DNA of 54,036 bases from Syntrophaceae bacterium UBA2280 (GTDB lineage Bacteria > Desulfobacterota > Syntrophia > Syntrophales > Smithellaceae). Shown here one piece after another: positions 1 to 10,106 of the stretch. Under the pieces are notes generated by a model. The model saw only the letters and a program-made list of their open reading frames with translations, did not search any database and had not been told where the DNA came from. The first letter of the stretch is position 1; the number at the start of each line of letters is the position of its first letter. The position numbers were made by a program, and so were the translations under genes. Where the stretch lies: the NCBI GenBank assembly GCA_002347685.1, contig DDWS01000006.1:1-54036 (forward strand). The letters run 5' to 3'.

Positions 1-2
1 TG

Positions 3-101
3 TTTTGTGTGTTTCAGGAAGCTATCCTTGCGGATTCACAGGATGCTGACGACGCGTCTCGTGCACGCACCATCAATGAATGTCCATCTTGCGGTACATA
101 A
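3..101 (+). CDS. C-terminal fragment of an unidentified protein ending in a CxxC tail
   Basis: An open frame enters from the left edge and stops at TAA 99-101. Thirty-two codons are visible. They encode an acidic stretch followed by a short tail, NECPSCGT, so the protein ends with a CxxC pair. Such tails can be zinc knuckles or redox-active swinging arms. The family cannot be told from this fragment. A strong terminator follows 10 bp later, which supports this being a real gene end. Confidence 0.5.
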   Translation, partial: FCVFQEAILADSQDADDASRARTINECPSCGT

Positions 102-109
102 CAACAAGA

Positions 110-148
110 AAAACGGCTGCACTTTGCGGCGGTGCAGCCGCTTTTTCT
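110..148 (+). terminator. Rho-independent terminator
   Basis: A 9-bp GC-rich stem (cggctgcac 114-122 with gtgcagccg 132-140) is followed by ctttttct and preceded by an A-rich run. It can therefore act in both directions. It separates the truncated plus-strand gene from the minus-strand gene ending at 169. Confidence 0.85.
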
Positions 149-168
149 AAATGCATGAACAATGCCTC

Positions 169-447
169 TTACTTGCTTTTGCTCTTTTTCTTGGTTTCTT
201 TGACTTCGACGCTTGCGGCGGTCATGGTGTAATCTATCGTAACCTTCGCACCCACCTTCAAATCTCCTGTAACCCTGGTGTTCGCGTCACGGGCCAGCTG
301 CCAGTTGTCCTTACCCTTTGTCACCACGATCATCGTGTCGGTGACTTCAACAACCGGCCCTGTAACCTGGTAGGTTTTGGGTCCCGCCGCAAACGCCACA
401 ACAGCTATGAAAACAAACGCACAGACCAACACCAATACTTTTTTCAT
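169..447 (-). CDS. Small exported protein, OB-like, unknown function
   Basis: A 92-residue protein begins with a clear Sec signal peptide (MKK followed by a hydrophobic run to FAAG) and ends in a lysine/serine-rich tail. The mature part is short beta-rich segments (YQVTGPVVEVTDTMIVVTK...), like the small OB-fold or DUF5666-type periplasmic domains. That resemblance is by eye only. The start at 447 is preferred over the upstream ATG at 504 because a GGAGAAG ribosome site lies just before it and the signal peptide begins there. The next gene upstream on the same strand is the ComEA-like protein, 43 bp away. Confidence 0.75.
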   Translation of the reverse strand: MKKVLVLVCAFVFIAVVAFAAGPKTYQVTGPVVEVTDTMIVVTKGKDNWQLARDANTRVTGDLKVGAKVTIDYTMTAASVEVKETKKKSKSK

Positions 448-490
448 CCATCTTCTCCTTTCGAAATTAAAATAAATAGCCTTTTTCAGG

Positions 491-838
491 CTATCGGGCC
501 TCAATCTGATCGCGAATCCCCTGAAATGTTTTTTGTTTGATGCCTTTGATTTTCATAATGTCTTCAATTCGCAAATAGGGACGACCGGCAATGATGGCTT
601 CGGCCTTCACCCGCCCGATACCGGGAAGTTTTTGCAGCGTCGCCCTGTCCGCTTTATTGATATCAACCATCGTTTTGACGGTGGGCCTCGTTGACGCAAT
701 CGTTTCCGGATGCGCCGCGGACTTTTTCGCACTCTCCGCAAATGCCCGCGGCGAAGCGATGACCGGCAGCGCTGACAGCAAAAAGGCTGCGACGGAAATC
801 GCGCATAACGACATCAAGCAAACCAATGCTTTCGACAT
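491..838 (-). CDS. ComEA-like helix-hairpin-helix protein with signal peptide
   Basis: A protein of about 115 residues with an N-terminal hydrophobic signal or anchor, a 30-residue linker, and a C-terminal ComEA-type helix-hairpin-helix domain. The domain carries the standard pattern VDINKADRATLQKLPGIG, then an IxGxxPYxxIEDIMKIKGI motif. Such domains bind DNA without sequence specificity. Full ComEA takes part in DNA uptake, but small stand-alone versions are widespread and often of unknown role. Starts at 841 and 838 are adjacent ATGs. The AGGGG site fits 838 better. No other competence gene is nearby. Confidence 0.8.
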   Translation of the reverse strand: MSKALVCLMSLCAISVAAFLLSALPVIASPRAFAESAKKSAAHPETIASTRPTVKTMVDINKADRATLQKLPGIGRVKAEAIIAGRPYLRIEDIMKIKGIKQKTFQGIRDQIEAR

Positions 839-1040
839 CATTGCCCCTGTCAATGGATACATGAACTATTCTTGTTTTAAATTGAGATAATTGAGCAGGC
901 TAATACCAGAGACGCCGACCGCTGTCAAATTATTTTTTTCTTTTCTGGCCTTCTTACTGTTTTGCACGCGCTGGCATTACAAAAACCGGAACTTGACGAC
1001 GGTGCTTTTTTAAGGTTTAAAATATTCCTGTAAAGCAAGG

Positions 1041-1460
1041 ATGAAAGAGATGCTCTGGAAATACATACTGGCCTGGATACCGATGGTCTTTATCGCCATA
1101 CTCAATGGCATCTTGCGTGAGGCCGGTTACGGCCGCTGCATGACGGAACTCGCTGCGCACCAGGTTTCCTGCGCGACCGGAATCGGCTTGTTCTTTCTCT
1201 ATACCTTGTTTCTGTCCAGGCACTGGCCGCTTGCAAACACCCGCCAGGCCGTCATCATAGGCGGCATCTGGCTTGGCCTGACTGTGGCTTTTGAATTTGT
1301 TTTCGGCTTATACGTAATGGATCATTCATTTCGCAGGCTGCTTGAGGACTACAATGTTACCGAAGGAAGACTCTGGCCAGTCGTTTTGGCAGCTGTTGCG
1401 GTTTTGCCTTATGCCGTCTACCGAATGCGCGCACCTTCCGCATCCGGCGGCCGGCGCTGA
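1041..1460 (+). CDS. Four-helix inner-membrane protein, unknown
   Basis: A 139-residue protein with about four hydrophobic helices (roughly residues 5-25, 43-60, 70-92 and 110-126) and a basic C-terminus. I do not recognise the family. A start at the second ATG (1050) is equally possible, because the AAGG site at 1037-1040 touches the first ATG but sits 9 bp from the second. The DUF493 gene follows 30 bp downstream, so the two may be co-transcribed. Confidence 0.65.
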   Translation: MKEMLWKYILAWIPMVFIAILNGILREAGYGRCMTELAAHQVSCATGIGLFFLYTLFLSRHWPLANTRQAVIIGGIWLGLTVAFEFVFGLYVMDHSFRRLLEDYNVTEGRLWPVVLAAVAVLPYAVYRMRAPSASGGRR

Positions 1461-1490
1461 AACGTCATCGCGCAAGAGAGGGAAAAGCAA

Positions 1491-1754
1491 ATGTCCGATG
1501 AACAAAAAATGACGCTGCGAATAGAGTATCCCGCACCCTGGGCTTATAAAATCATCGGCCCGGACGCGGACGCCATGAAACAGGCTGTAGCCGATATGAT
1601 CCGCGACCGGCAGTACACACTCACCGTCTCACGCAAAAGCGAAACGGCCAAATACACATGCCTGAATCTGGAACTCACTGTGGAAAGCGAATCTCACCGA
1701 CTCGCTCTCTATGGCGCACTCAAAGCAAACCCCTGCATCAAGATCGTCTTGTGA
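1491..1754 (+). CDS. DUF493 (YbeD-like) protein
   Basis: An 87-residue protein matching the DUF493/YbeD pattern: an N-terminal YPAPWAYKIIGP segment, a variable middle helix, then LELTVESESHRLALYGALKANPCIKIVL. The fold is an ACT-like alpha/beta ferredoxin sandwich. In E. coli YbeD sits next to lipoate genes and may be regulatory, but its function is not settled. Length is normal. A GAGAGGG site precedes the ATG. Confidence 0.85.
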   Translation: MSDEQKMTLRIEYPAPWAYKIIGPDADAMKQAVADMIRDRQYTLTVSRKSETAKYTCLNLELTVESESHRLALYGALKANPCIKIVL

Positions 1755-1772
1755 AACCGTGCAGACCGCTTA

Positions 1773-1910
1773 TCAAAGCCCCAATATCCCCACAATGCCG
1801 ATCACGATCAGGTAAATGGCGACGATGTAATTGAGCAGCTTCGGTGCGATGAGAATGACAATTCCCGCAACGAGCGCTAGAACGGGCGCGATGGTCAGAT
1901 TTAAATGCAT
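1773..1910 (-). CDS. DUF3096 small membrane protein
   Basis: A 45-residue protein with two hydrophobic helices separated by a short IAPKLLNYIVAIYLI motif, which is characteristic of DUF3096. It is preceded by AGGAGAAC eight bases before the ATG. It lies between DUF493 (converging, 18 bp away) and uvrB (upstream on the same strand, 84 bp). Function is unknown. The family is common in proteobacteria as a very small inner-membrane protein. Confidence 0.75.
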   Translation of the reverse strand: MHLNLTIAPVLALVAGIVILIAPKLLNYIVAIYLIVIGIVGILGL

Positions 1911-1994
1911 GTTTGTTCTCCTTTCTTTTCTGTCCGATCCTCAGTCCGTGGCTTTCACGAAAATAGACCGGAAAATAAAGCAAACAGGGCAACC

Positions 1995-3989
<1,995 letters not shown>

Positions 3990-4002
3990 AACCTTCGTAT
4001 CC

Positions 4003-5859
4003 CTACTCCTCACTCCTCCCGTCCCAGGCGTGATCCTGGAGACGCGGAATCGTCTCGCGGTCCAGTGCCAGAAGCGCCTCTTGAATCTCGATGTGCCTGC
4101 GCGTCTGGAAGAGATATTCTTCCTGATCGTGGCGGTGGCCCGCGAGCCTGCCCAGCGCCTCTTCATCATACTTGATGAATGCCTGACCCGCGCGGGTGGC
4201 GCTGTGCCTGCGGAATCCCAGCCCGACGAGCACATCGACGCCGAGCCGCACGGACGTGTCGAGCGATTCGCGGTATATATGTTCCAAACCTTCGTCAATC
4301 AGCTCGTAGGCGTCAAGCCTGCTTTTGGCCCGCACCATCACGGTGAGGTGAGGAAAGGCCTGCTTGACCTTGTCCACAAGGTCACGGTTGATTTCCGGCG
4401 AATCAATGGCGGCAATCAGTATTTTCGCATCCTGCGCACCTGCCGATTTCAGAATATCAATGCGTGTGGCGTCGCCGTAAAACACGTTGAACCCCGTTTT
4501 CCTCAGAAGCTCGACGCGGTCCGAATCGTTGTCCAGAATCGTGGCGGCCACCCCGTTGGCCCGCAGGAACCGGCCGACCGTGCTGCCGAAATGTCCGAAC
4601 CCCGCAATAATCACGGAATGCTCGCCTTCAATATTATCCGACGCTTTCTTGCTGACCGATTCTTTTGTTCCGAAGCGAGGCAGGATCAGCCGTTCGTTGA
4701 TCAAAAGCATGAGCGGCGTAAATGCCATGCTGATGGCCGTGACACCCATGAGAATATCGGTCCACTCGGCCGACAGGATCCGAAGCTGATGAATAAAGGG
4801 GAAAAGCACAAACGCGAATTCACCAACCTGGGCTAATACCACGGCAAAGATCATGCTCTGGTCAAAAGAAAGCCCGGCAATTTTCCCCGTCAGAAGCGCG
4901 ACTACCCCCTTGATGACGATGACCCCGCAAAGCAGGCCCAGAATCAAACCCGGATTGGAAAATATCTGGCTGAAATTAATCGAGGCACCGACCGCGAGGA
5001 AGAACAAACCCAGCAGCACGCCCTTGAAGGGTTCGATGTCGCTTTCCAGCTCATGGCGAAACTGGCTGGTCGCCAGCACCACCCCGGCCAGAAACGTCCC
5101 CAGTGCCGGGCTCAGTCCCACCAGCGTCATCAGATAGGCCGTTCCGATCACGATCAGAAGCGCGCTGATGGTGAAAAGCTCCCGCAGATGAACGCGCGCG
5201 ATGAAACGAAGGAACGGAACAAAGACAAACCGGCCTCCCAGCACCACGGCGTTGGCCGCCGCCAGAAGCGTCAGGGTCTGCGCCCAGCCGGGCAGCGTAT
5301 CGATAAACCGCGTCGCGCCGCCGGCCGGAGGAGACACTGCCGTTACCACCAGAAGCGGAAGCAAAGCCAGAATCGGAATGACGGAAACGTCCTGAAACAG
5401 GGACACAGCCAGGGAGCTTCTGGCGGATTGGGTTTTCGTCAGGCCCTTTTCACGGAACGTCTGCATGATGATGGCCGTCGATGACATGGACAGGGCCAGT
5501 CCGCAGGCAAGCGATGCCTGCCAGCTGAAACCGATCAGCATAAAAAGAGCAAAGCAGGCAAGCGTTGTCGCGCCCACCTGGGCAAAACCCGCCCCCAGGA
5601 TCAGCCTGCGCATCCGCCAGAAGGTGGCCGGTTCCAGCTCCAGCCCGGCCAAAAAGAGCATCATGACCACGCCAAATTCGGCAAATTGCATGATGTCTTT
5701 GCCTTCCTCGCCGATAAACCCCAGACCAAAAGGCCCGATGAGAATTCCGCCGATCAGATAGCCCAGAACGGAACCCATTCCGAGTCTCTTGGCCACAGGC
5801 ACAAAGAGAACCGCGGCCGCCAGGTAGATGAGTGCATCACGCAGAAAGTCGGGGCTCAT
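4003..5859 (-). CDS. KefB/KefC-type monovalent cation:proton antiporter (CPA2) with TrkA-N domain
   Basis: A 618-residue protein with about 12 transmembrane helices (residues 1-390) of the Na/H exchanger fold, then a cytosolic Rossmann-type RCK/TrkA-N domain starting near residue 415 (VIIAGFGHFGSTVGRFL, then YGDATR). Family knowledge: Kef systems release K+ to acidify the cytoplasm and are gated by glutathione adducts formed with electrophiles. The upstream gene encodes a KefF/KefG-like flavodoxin-fold partner, 14 bp away, which supports a Kef-type role. Whether glutathione is the ligand in this organism is unknown. Its 3' end lies 13 bp from the uvrB start. Confidence 0.9.
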   Translation of the reverse strand: MSPDFLRDALIYLAAAVLFVPVAKRLGMGSVLGYLIGGILIGPFGLGFIGEEGKDIMQFAEFGVVMMLFLAGLELEPATFWRMRRLILGAGFAQVGATTLACFALFMLIGFSWQASLACGLALSMSSTAIIMQTFREKGLTKTQSARSSLAVSLFQDVSVIPILALLPLLVVTAVSPPAGGATRFIDTLPGWAQTLTLLAAANAVVLGGRFVFVPFLRFIARVHLRELFTISALLIVIGTAYLMTLVGLSPALGTFLAGVVLATSQFRHELESDIEPFKGVLLGLFFLAVGASINFSQIFSNPGLILGLLCGVIVIKGVVALLTGKIAGLSFDQSMIFAVVLAQVGEFAFVLFPFIHQLRILSAEWTDILMGVTAISMAFTPLMLLINERLILPRFGTKESVSKKASDNIEGEHSVIIAGFGHFGSTVGRFLRANGVAATILDNDSDRVELLRKTGFNVFYGDATRIDILKSAGAQDAKILIAAIDSPEINRDLVDKVKQAFPHLTVMVRAKSRLDAYELIDEGLEHIYRESLDTSVRLGVDVLVGLGFRRHSATRAGQAFIKYDEEALGRLAGHRHDQEEYLFQTRRHIEIQEALLALDRETIPRLQDHAWDGRSEE

Positions 5860-5873
5860 TTTTCAGATTGTCC

Positions 5874-6467
5874 TCAATCGGTTGACAGCCAGTCGTTGAG
5901 ATATGCGTAACGGGTCATGGATTCAATATCCACAACACCCCGGACCAGGATCGACAAAAGCCGCAGGTAAATCTCCGCCTGCCCGGCCAGTTGCGAATCG
6001 TCCAGCAGATGCGTGCCATGAACCACAAACGGCGGAAGATACGTCATCTTGCATAAAACCGCGGTCTGTTCAAAAGGTACAAGGAATTCACGAAGCGGAT
6101 AACGGTTGTGACCGCCCGCGGCATACGCCTGCCTCGTTCCGCCCGCGGTCAGGGTCACGAAAACGATTTTGTCTTTGAGCGCGCTGCCTTTTGAACCGTG
6201 CGCCCAGCCGTATTCGAGCACGGAGTCCAGCCACTGCTTGAAGAGCGCCGGTGCGCCGTACATATAAAAAGGAAAATGCCAGACGATGACGTCATGCTCC
6301 GTCAACAGCGATTTTTCACGCTCGACGTCGATGAGAAAATCGGGATACTCCTCATACAGGTCATGGAGCCTGACGGACGGAAGCGCTCCGACACCGGCCA
6401 GCAACGCGCGGTTAGCCCGCGATTTTTCAAACCGCGGGTGGGCGAAAAGAATGAGGACTTTGTTCAT
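5874..6467 (-). CDS. KefF/KefG-like NAD(P)H quinone oxidoreductase, ancillary subunit
   Basis: A 197-residue flavodoxin-fold protein of the NQO/KefG family: N-terminal KVLILFAHPRFEKSRANRAL, then IVWHFPFYMYGAPALFKQWLDSVL and VTLTAGG. Family members bind FMN or FAD, reduce quinones and other electrophiles, and activate the partner K+ efflux antiporter. The adjacent downstream antiporter makes the pairing convincing. It begins 2 bp after the MoaE-like stop codon, so translation is probably coupled. Confidence 0.88.
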   Translation of the reverse strand: MNKVLILFAHPRFEKSRANRALLAGVGALPSVRLHDLYEEYPDFLIDVEREKSLLTEHDVIVWHFPFYMYGAPALFKQWLDSVLEYGWAHGSKGSALKDKIVFVTLTAGGTRQAYAAGGHNRYPLREFLVPFEQTAVLCKMTYLPPFVVHGTHLLDDSQLAGQAEIYLRLLSILVRGVVDIESMTRYAYLNDWLSTD

Positions 6468-6468
6468 C

Positions 6469-6816
6469 TTAAAGTTCTTCTTCGCGGACGATATTCGTTT
6501 TGATCTGAGTGAGAAGCTCCTGAAACACCGGAAGAATGTCCGTACGGAAACGACCGGCCACGCAGACCTTCATGATATCGTCACCGACAGTGAGCGTCCC
6601 TTCGTTGATCCAGACACGGATATCGGCGATGCCATCCTTTGCCCTGTAAGTCTCAATGGCCCGCTCAAGTGCCGCCAGATCGTAGGAGAGCTTCATCCCC
6701 TGCACGCGACGGCCCTCTTTGGAAGTCGCACGCACAACGCCGTTGTGAACCAGAATCATCCCCAGGCCCTCCGGCCTGGCCGCCTGCTTAATATCTGATA
6801 TCCATTTTTCAATCAT
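6469..6816 (-). CDS. MoaE-like protein (molybdopterin synthase large-subunit fold)
   Basis: A 115-residue protein, shorter than classical MoaE (about 150). It keeps the N-terminal pattern GMILVHNGVVR, the central segment IRVWINEGTLTVGDDIMKVCVAG and the C-terminal helix ending LLTQIKTNIVREEEL, which align with MoaE. MoaE carries the two catalytic lysines that help place dithiolene sulfur on precursor Z. Here the first lysine (IKTN) is kept and the second position reads arginine (VREEE). No moaD, moaA or moaC is present in the window. It may be a non-catalytic or specialised variant. Its start overlaps the GAF gene end by 8 bp. Confidence 0.72.
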   Translation of the reverse strand: MIEKWISDIKQAARPEGLGMILVHNGVVRATSKEGRRVQGMKLSYDLAALERAIETYRAKDGIADIRVWINEGTLTVGDDIMKVCVAGRFRTDILPVFQELLTQIKTNIVREEEL

Positions 6817-7378
6817 CGCACAAATCCTCTTTTGGTATAAAATCAGCCTGCAAACTTCCGGCAGCCAGTTCAGTCAGTCTGCGGGACAAGGCGCGACCGA
6901 ATACCGCCAGCAAATCCGTTTCCATTTCCGGGGTGAAACGCTCGGCCGAAGGGTCTGCGCAATTCCAGACCCCGGCTATCCGGCCCTGAAGTTCAAAGGG
7001 CACCATGGCCAGAGACTTGAGGAAATATTTGCGTGCCGGCGGCAACAGCCTGTAGCAGAGCTGAAGATTCCGGTTGGCGAGAACGGGCTTCGTGGCATCC
7101 GGCACAATACGTTTGAACGATTCGGCGGACAGAACGCAAAACCTGTTTTTCAGCGTTTCCGACGCTTCGACAGCCGCGATCATGGACGCCGTGTCTTCCC
7201 GATCGATCAGCGCCACCCAGACAAACGGAATGTCGAATTCTTTTTGTATGCCGGAAAAAAGGGTTTCAAAAAGCGCCGGGATGTCCCGGGTGGCATTAAT
7301 CCCCGCTTCGATGCGGTTGAAGCGCTGCGAGATCTGCTCATTGATCTTTTTGATCTCTTCTGTGTGTTTCATGGTCAT
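6809..7378 (-). CDS. GAF-like sensory protein (DUF484-like)
   Basis: A 189-residue protein: a short N-terminal coiled segment (EEIKKINEQISQRFNRIEA) followed by one GAF-like domain (FVWVALIDRED..., then LAMVPFELQGRIAGVWNCAD near the end). GAF domains bind small ligands or serve as dimer modules. No output domain is attached. I place the start at 7378 because its ATG overlaps the xthA TGA (ATGA) and a GGAGG site lies 4 bp before it. The open frame extends further 5' but only inside xthA. Role is unknown; the operon context suggests stress sensing. Confidence 0.78.
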   Translation of the reverse strand: MTMKHTEEIKKINEQISQRFNRIEAGINATRDIPALFETLFSGIQKEFDIPFVWVALIDREDTASMIAAVEASETLKNRFCVLSAESFKRIVPDATKPVLANRNLQLCYRLLPPARKYFLKSLAMVPFELQGRIAGVWNCADPSAERFTPEMETDLLAVFGRALSRRLTELAAGSLQADFIPKEDLCDD

Positions 7379-8151
7379 GATTCCTCCCAGCGGGCATAGA
7401 GAACCACATGATCGGACGGCTTGGTCTCCAGGCGTGTCGGCAGATCGACGGTGCATTCGCGCGACGCATCCGCCCATGCGGGCGTGGCCAGAATGTGATC
7501 GACCCGCCAGCCCAGATTGCGGCCTACCGAATCACGCACCCGATAGTCAAAAAACGTGTATTGTCCCGCCTCACCCGGATGATGTTTGCGAAACACATCC
7601 ACAAGCCCCCATGACAAAACATCCTCATAAGCCGCCCAGACCTCGGGGTTAAAGGAAACATGGCCCAGAATCCTTTTGGGATCGTGGACATCGATGGAAT
7701 CCGGCGCAACATTGAAATCGCCGCATAAAATGAGTTTCCGGCCGTTTTTGTGGTTATTTTCCAGATATTTTTTCAGACGCGCAAGCCATGCCAGTTTATA
7801 GGCAAACTGCGGCCTGTCCACTTCCTGCCCCTGAGGCACATACACGTTGATCAGGGTCAGGTCGCCGAACTGTGCCGCGACCAGGCGGTCGGGGTCGGTC
7901 GGTTCATCGGGCAGTCCGAACGAAACCTTTTGCGGCTTTTCGCGGGAGGCAATGGACACCCCGTTGTACTGCTTGTTGCCGCGATACGTGACTTCATATC
8001 CGAGCGCCGCAAACTCTCCTGCGGGGAACCTGGCATCCTCGACCTTCGTCTCCTGCATGCAGAAGAAATCCGGTGCGTTTTTCATAAGCCAGGGCAGCAC
8101 GATGTGCAGCCGTGAACGCAGTGAATTGACATTATAGGTGGCAATCTTCAA
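7375..8151 (-). CDS. xthA: Exodeoxyribonuclease III (AP endonuclease)
   Basis: ExoIII cleaves DNA 5' to abasic sites and removes 3' blocking groups in base excision repair. The 258-residue protein has the full EEP-fold signature: MKIATYNVNSLRSR, CMQETKVED with catalytic Glu34, NVYVPQG, the LCGDFNVAP loop, GWRVDHILATP and C-terminal KPSDHVVL. It is the first gene of the run that ends with uvrB. Its stop overlaps the GAF start by 4 bp. Confidence 0.96.
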   Translation of the reverse strand: MKIATYNVNSLRSRLHIVLPWLMKNAPDFFCMQETKVEDARFPAGEFAALGYEVTYRGNKQYNGVSIASREKPQKVSFGLPDEPTDPDRLVAAQFGDLTLINVYVPQGQEVDRPQFAYKLAWLARLKKYLENNHKNGRKLILCGDFNVAPDSIDVHDPKRILGHVSFNPEVWAAYEDVLSWGLVDVFRKHHPGEAGQYTFFDYRVRDSVGRNLGWRVDHILATPAWADASRECTVDLPTRLETKPSDHVVLYARWEES

Positions 8152-8256
8152 ATCAGCATGTGCCTTTCAAAATGTGTTTTTAAATAGCACGACTGCCGCC
8201 CGCGCTCAAGATCTTTCATAGATGGATATAAAATACGAATTCCCGGACATTTTACG

Positions 8257-8285
8257 TTGACACGCCGGACGGCTCCCCCTATAAT
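8257..8285 (+). promoter_or_regulatory. Perfect-consensus sigma-70 promoter for the symporter gene
   Basis: TTGACA at 8257-8262 and TATAAT at 8280-8285 are separated by exactly 17 bp. All twelve consensus bases match. Predicted transcription start is near 8292, giving a leader of about 36 nt before the ATG at 8328. Confidence 0.85.
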
Positions 8286-8327
8286 CCGCGAAATGAAAAT
8301 CACAAATTCCGCTGGAGCGATAGACTC

Positions 8328-9683
8328 ATGGATGCGCTGATCGGCTATATCAACACCATTAACTCCATTGTCTGGGGCCCGGCGATGCTGCTTTTGCTGG
8401 CCGGAACGGGTCTTTATCTCACCTTCGGGCTTAAGCTGATACCCCAGCGTAAGCTTTTTTACGGTTTCCGCATGCTCTGGCAGGGACGCAAAAGCACCGA
8501 AAAGGGAGACATCACCCCGTTTAATGCCTTGATGACGGCGCTCTCCGCCACGATCGGCACCGGCAATATCGCGGGCGTGGCCACAGCGCTTTTCTTCGGC
8601 GGTCCGGGTGCCCTGTTCTGGATGTGGGTCATTGCCATAGTCGGTATGGCGACCAAATTCTGCGAAGCGGTTCTGGCCGTGCGGTTCCGGGAGGTAGATG
8701 CGCACGGAAATCACGTCGGCGGACCGATGTACTATATTCAAAATGGCCTGGGTGCAAAATGGAAATGGCTGGGCGCGATGTTTGCCGTTTTCGGCATGCT
8801 GGCCAGCTTCGGGATCGGCAGCACAATCCAATCCCATTCGGTATCCGATGCCATGCAAAGCACCTTCGGCGTCCAGCCGCTGGTCACCGGCTTTATCATT
8901 GCCTCGCTTGTAGCCCTGGTGCTGATCGGGGGCATCAAATGGATCGGCGAGGTCGCAGGCAAACTCGTTCCGTTCATGGCCATCTTCTACGTCGGCGGCG
9001 GCCTGATCATCCTGATTACGCATGCCGACAGGCTGCCGGAAGCCTTCGGACTCATCTTCTACCATGCCTTCAATCCGACGGCCGCCGCAGGGGGCTTCGC
9101 GGGGGCCACCCTGTGGGCGGCCATGCGCTTCGGCATCGCCCGGGGCGTGTTCTCCAACGAAGCGGGACTGGGAAGCGCGCCTATCGCTCACGCCGCCGCG
9201 CAAACGCACAATCCGATCCGGCAAGGCACGGTGGCCATGCTCGGCACGTTCATCGACACCATCATCATCTGCTCCATCACCGGCCTGGTCATTATGGTCA
9301 CCGGTGTGTGGCAGAGCGGCCAGAACGGTGCGTCCCTTTCCGCGCTGGCCTTCAACACCGGCCTGCCGGGCGGCTGGGGCCAGTACCTCGTGAGCATCGG
9401 CCTGGCGCTGTTTGCTTTTACCACGATTATCGGCTGGAGCTTCTATGGGGAAAAGTGCACGCAGTTTCTTTTCGGCGAGCGCTCCAACATCCCCTTCCGC
9501 GTGCTGTGGGTCATCGTGATTCCCCTGGGCACATTGCCGGGGATCGATCTGGGCAGCCTGTGGCTGGTCGCCGATACGCTAAACGCGCTCATGGCCATCC
9601 CCAACCTGATCGCCCTGCTGCTTTTGAGCCCCGTGGTATTCGGTCTGGCCAGGGCGTACTTTGCAGCGACCGATAAGGATTGA
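8328..9683 (+). CDS. AGCS-family sodium:alanine/glycine symporter
   Basis: A 451-residue membrane protein with about 11 helices. It shows the AGCS signature FNALMTALSATIGTGNIAGVA near residue 65, GGPMYYIQNGLG, and ARGVFSNEAGLGSAPIAHAAA, which lines the substrate and Na+ path. The family imports alanine, glycine or related small amino acids with sodium or protons. Substrate cannot be told from sequence. A GGAGC site precedes the ATG, and a perfect-consensus promoter lies 43 bp upstream, so expression is expected to be strong. Confidence 0.93.
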   Translation: MDALIGYINTINSIVWGPAMLLLLAGTGLYLTFGLKLIPQRKLFYGFRMLWQGRKSTEKGDITPFNALMTALSATIGTGNIAGVATALFFGGPGALFWMWVIAIVGMATKFCEAVLAVRFREVDAHGNHVGGPMYYIQNGLGAKWKWLGAMFAVFGMLASFGIGSTIQSHSVSDAMQSTFGVQPLVTGFIIASLVALVLIGGIKWIGEVAGKLVPFMAIFYVGGGLIILITHADRLPEAFGLIFYHAFNPTAAAGGFAGATLWAAMRFGIARGVFSNEAGLGSAPIAHAAAQTHNPIRQGTVAMLGTFIDTIIICSITGLVIMVTGVWQSGQNGASLSALAFNTGLPGGWGQYLVSIGLALFAFTTIIGWSFYGEKCTQFLFGERSNIPFRVLWVIVIPLGTLPGIDLGSLWLVADTLNALMAIPNLIALLLLSPVVFGLARAYFAATDKD

Positions 9684-9722
9684 AGCGAAGAACGGCCGCG
9701 TTCTTCCCGGGAGCAGATTAAA

Positions 9723-10106
9723 ATGTCGATCCACAACATTCCGGTAAACAGGCTCAGCACCGAGGCTTTGCAGGGCATCATCGAGGAATTTATTTCCAGG
9801 GACGGGACGGATTATGGCGAAATTCAGTCGTCACTGGAAATGAATTTCAGACAGGTCAAACACAAACTGGAAAACGGGTCGGCGGTTCTGGTTTTCGATG
9901 ACGAAGCTCAAACCACAAACATCTATCTGCACGATGACCCGATTTTAAAAAAAGATCGACAAACCAGGCGAGTGATCAGAGAAATCAATGCCCGTCCTTT
10001 TCTTTGCCGACCAGCGCGGCAAAGGTTATTTTCCCCGTGCCGTGCCTGCTTCTTATCTTGTCCATGGCATTGTCGATTCGTTCGTTTTTATCGTTTGTCA
10101 CGGTGA
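9723..10106 (+). CDS. UPF0270 (YheU-like) protein with C-terminal run-on
   Basis: Residues 1-75 match UPF0270/YheU: IPVNRLSTEALQGIIEEFI, RDGTDYGEIQSSLE, VKHKLENGSAVLVFDDEAQTTNI. Proteins of this family are normally about 70-75 residues. Here no stop occurs at the expected place, and the frame runs a further 50 codons. This extra part is rich in Arg, Cys and Phe and overlaps the 3' end of the convergent dinB gene by 122 bp. The tail looks like antisense of dinB rather than a domain. Family function is unknown. Confidence 0.8.
   Translation: MSIHNIPVNRLSTEALQGIIEEFISRDGTDYGEIQSSLEMNFRQVKHKLENGSAVLVFDDEAQTTNIYLHDDPILKKDRQTRRVIREINARPFLCRPARQRLFSPCRACFLSCPWHCRFVRFYRLSR

Noticed and set aside
8148..9224. 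Long minus-strand frame (358 codons) over the symporter gene
   Set aside because: It is the antisense shadow of the AGCS symporter, with high Arg/Gly/His content and no known motif.
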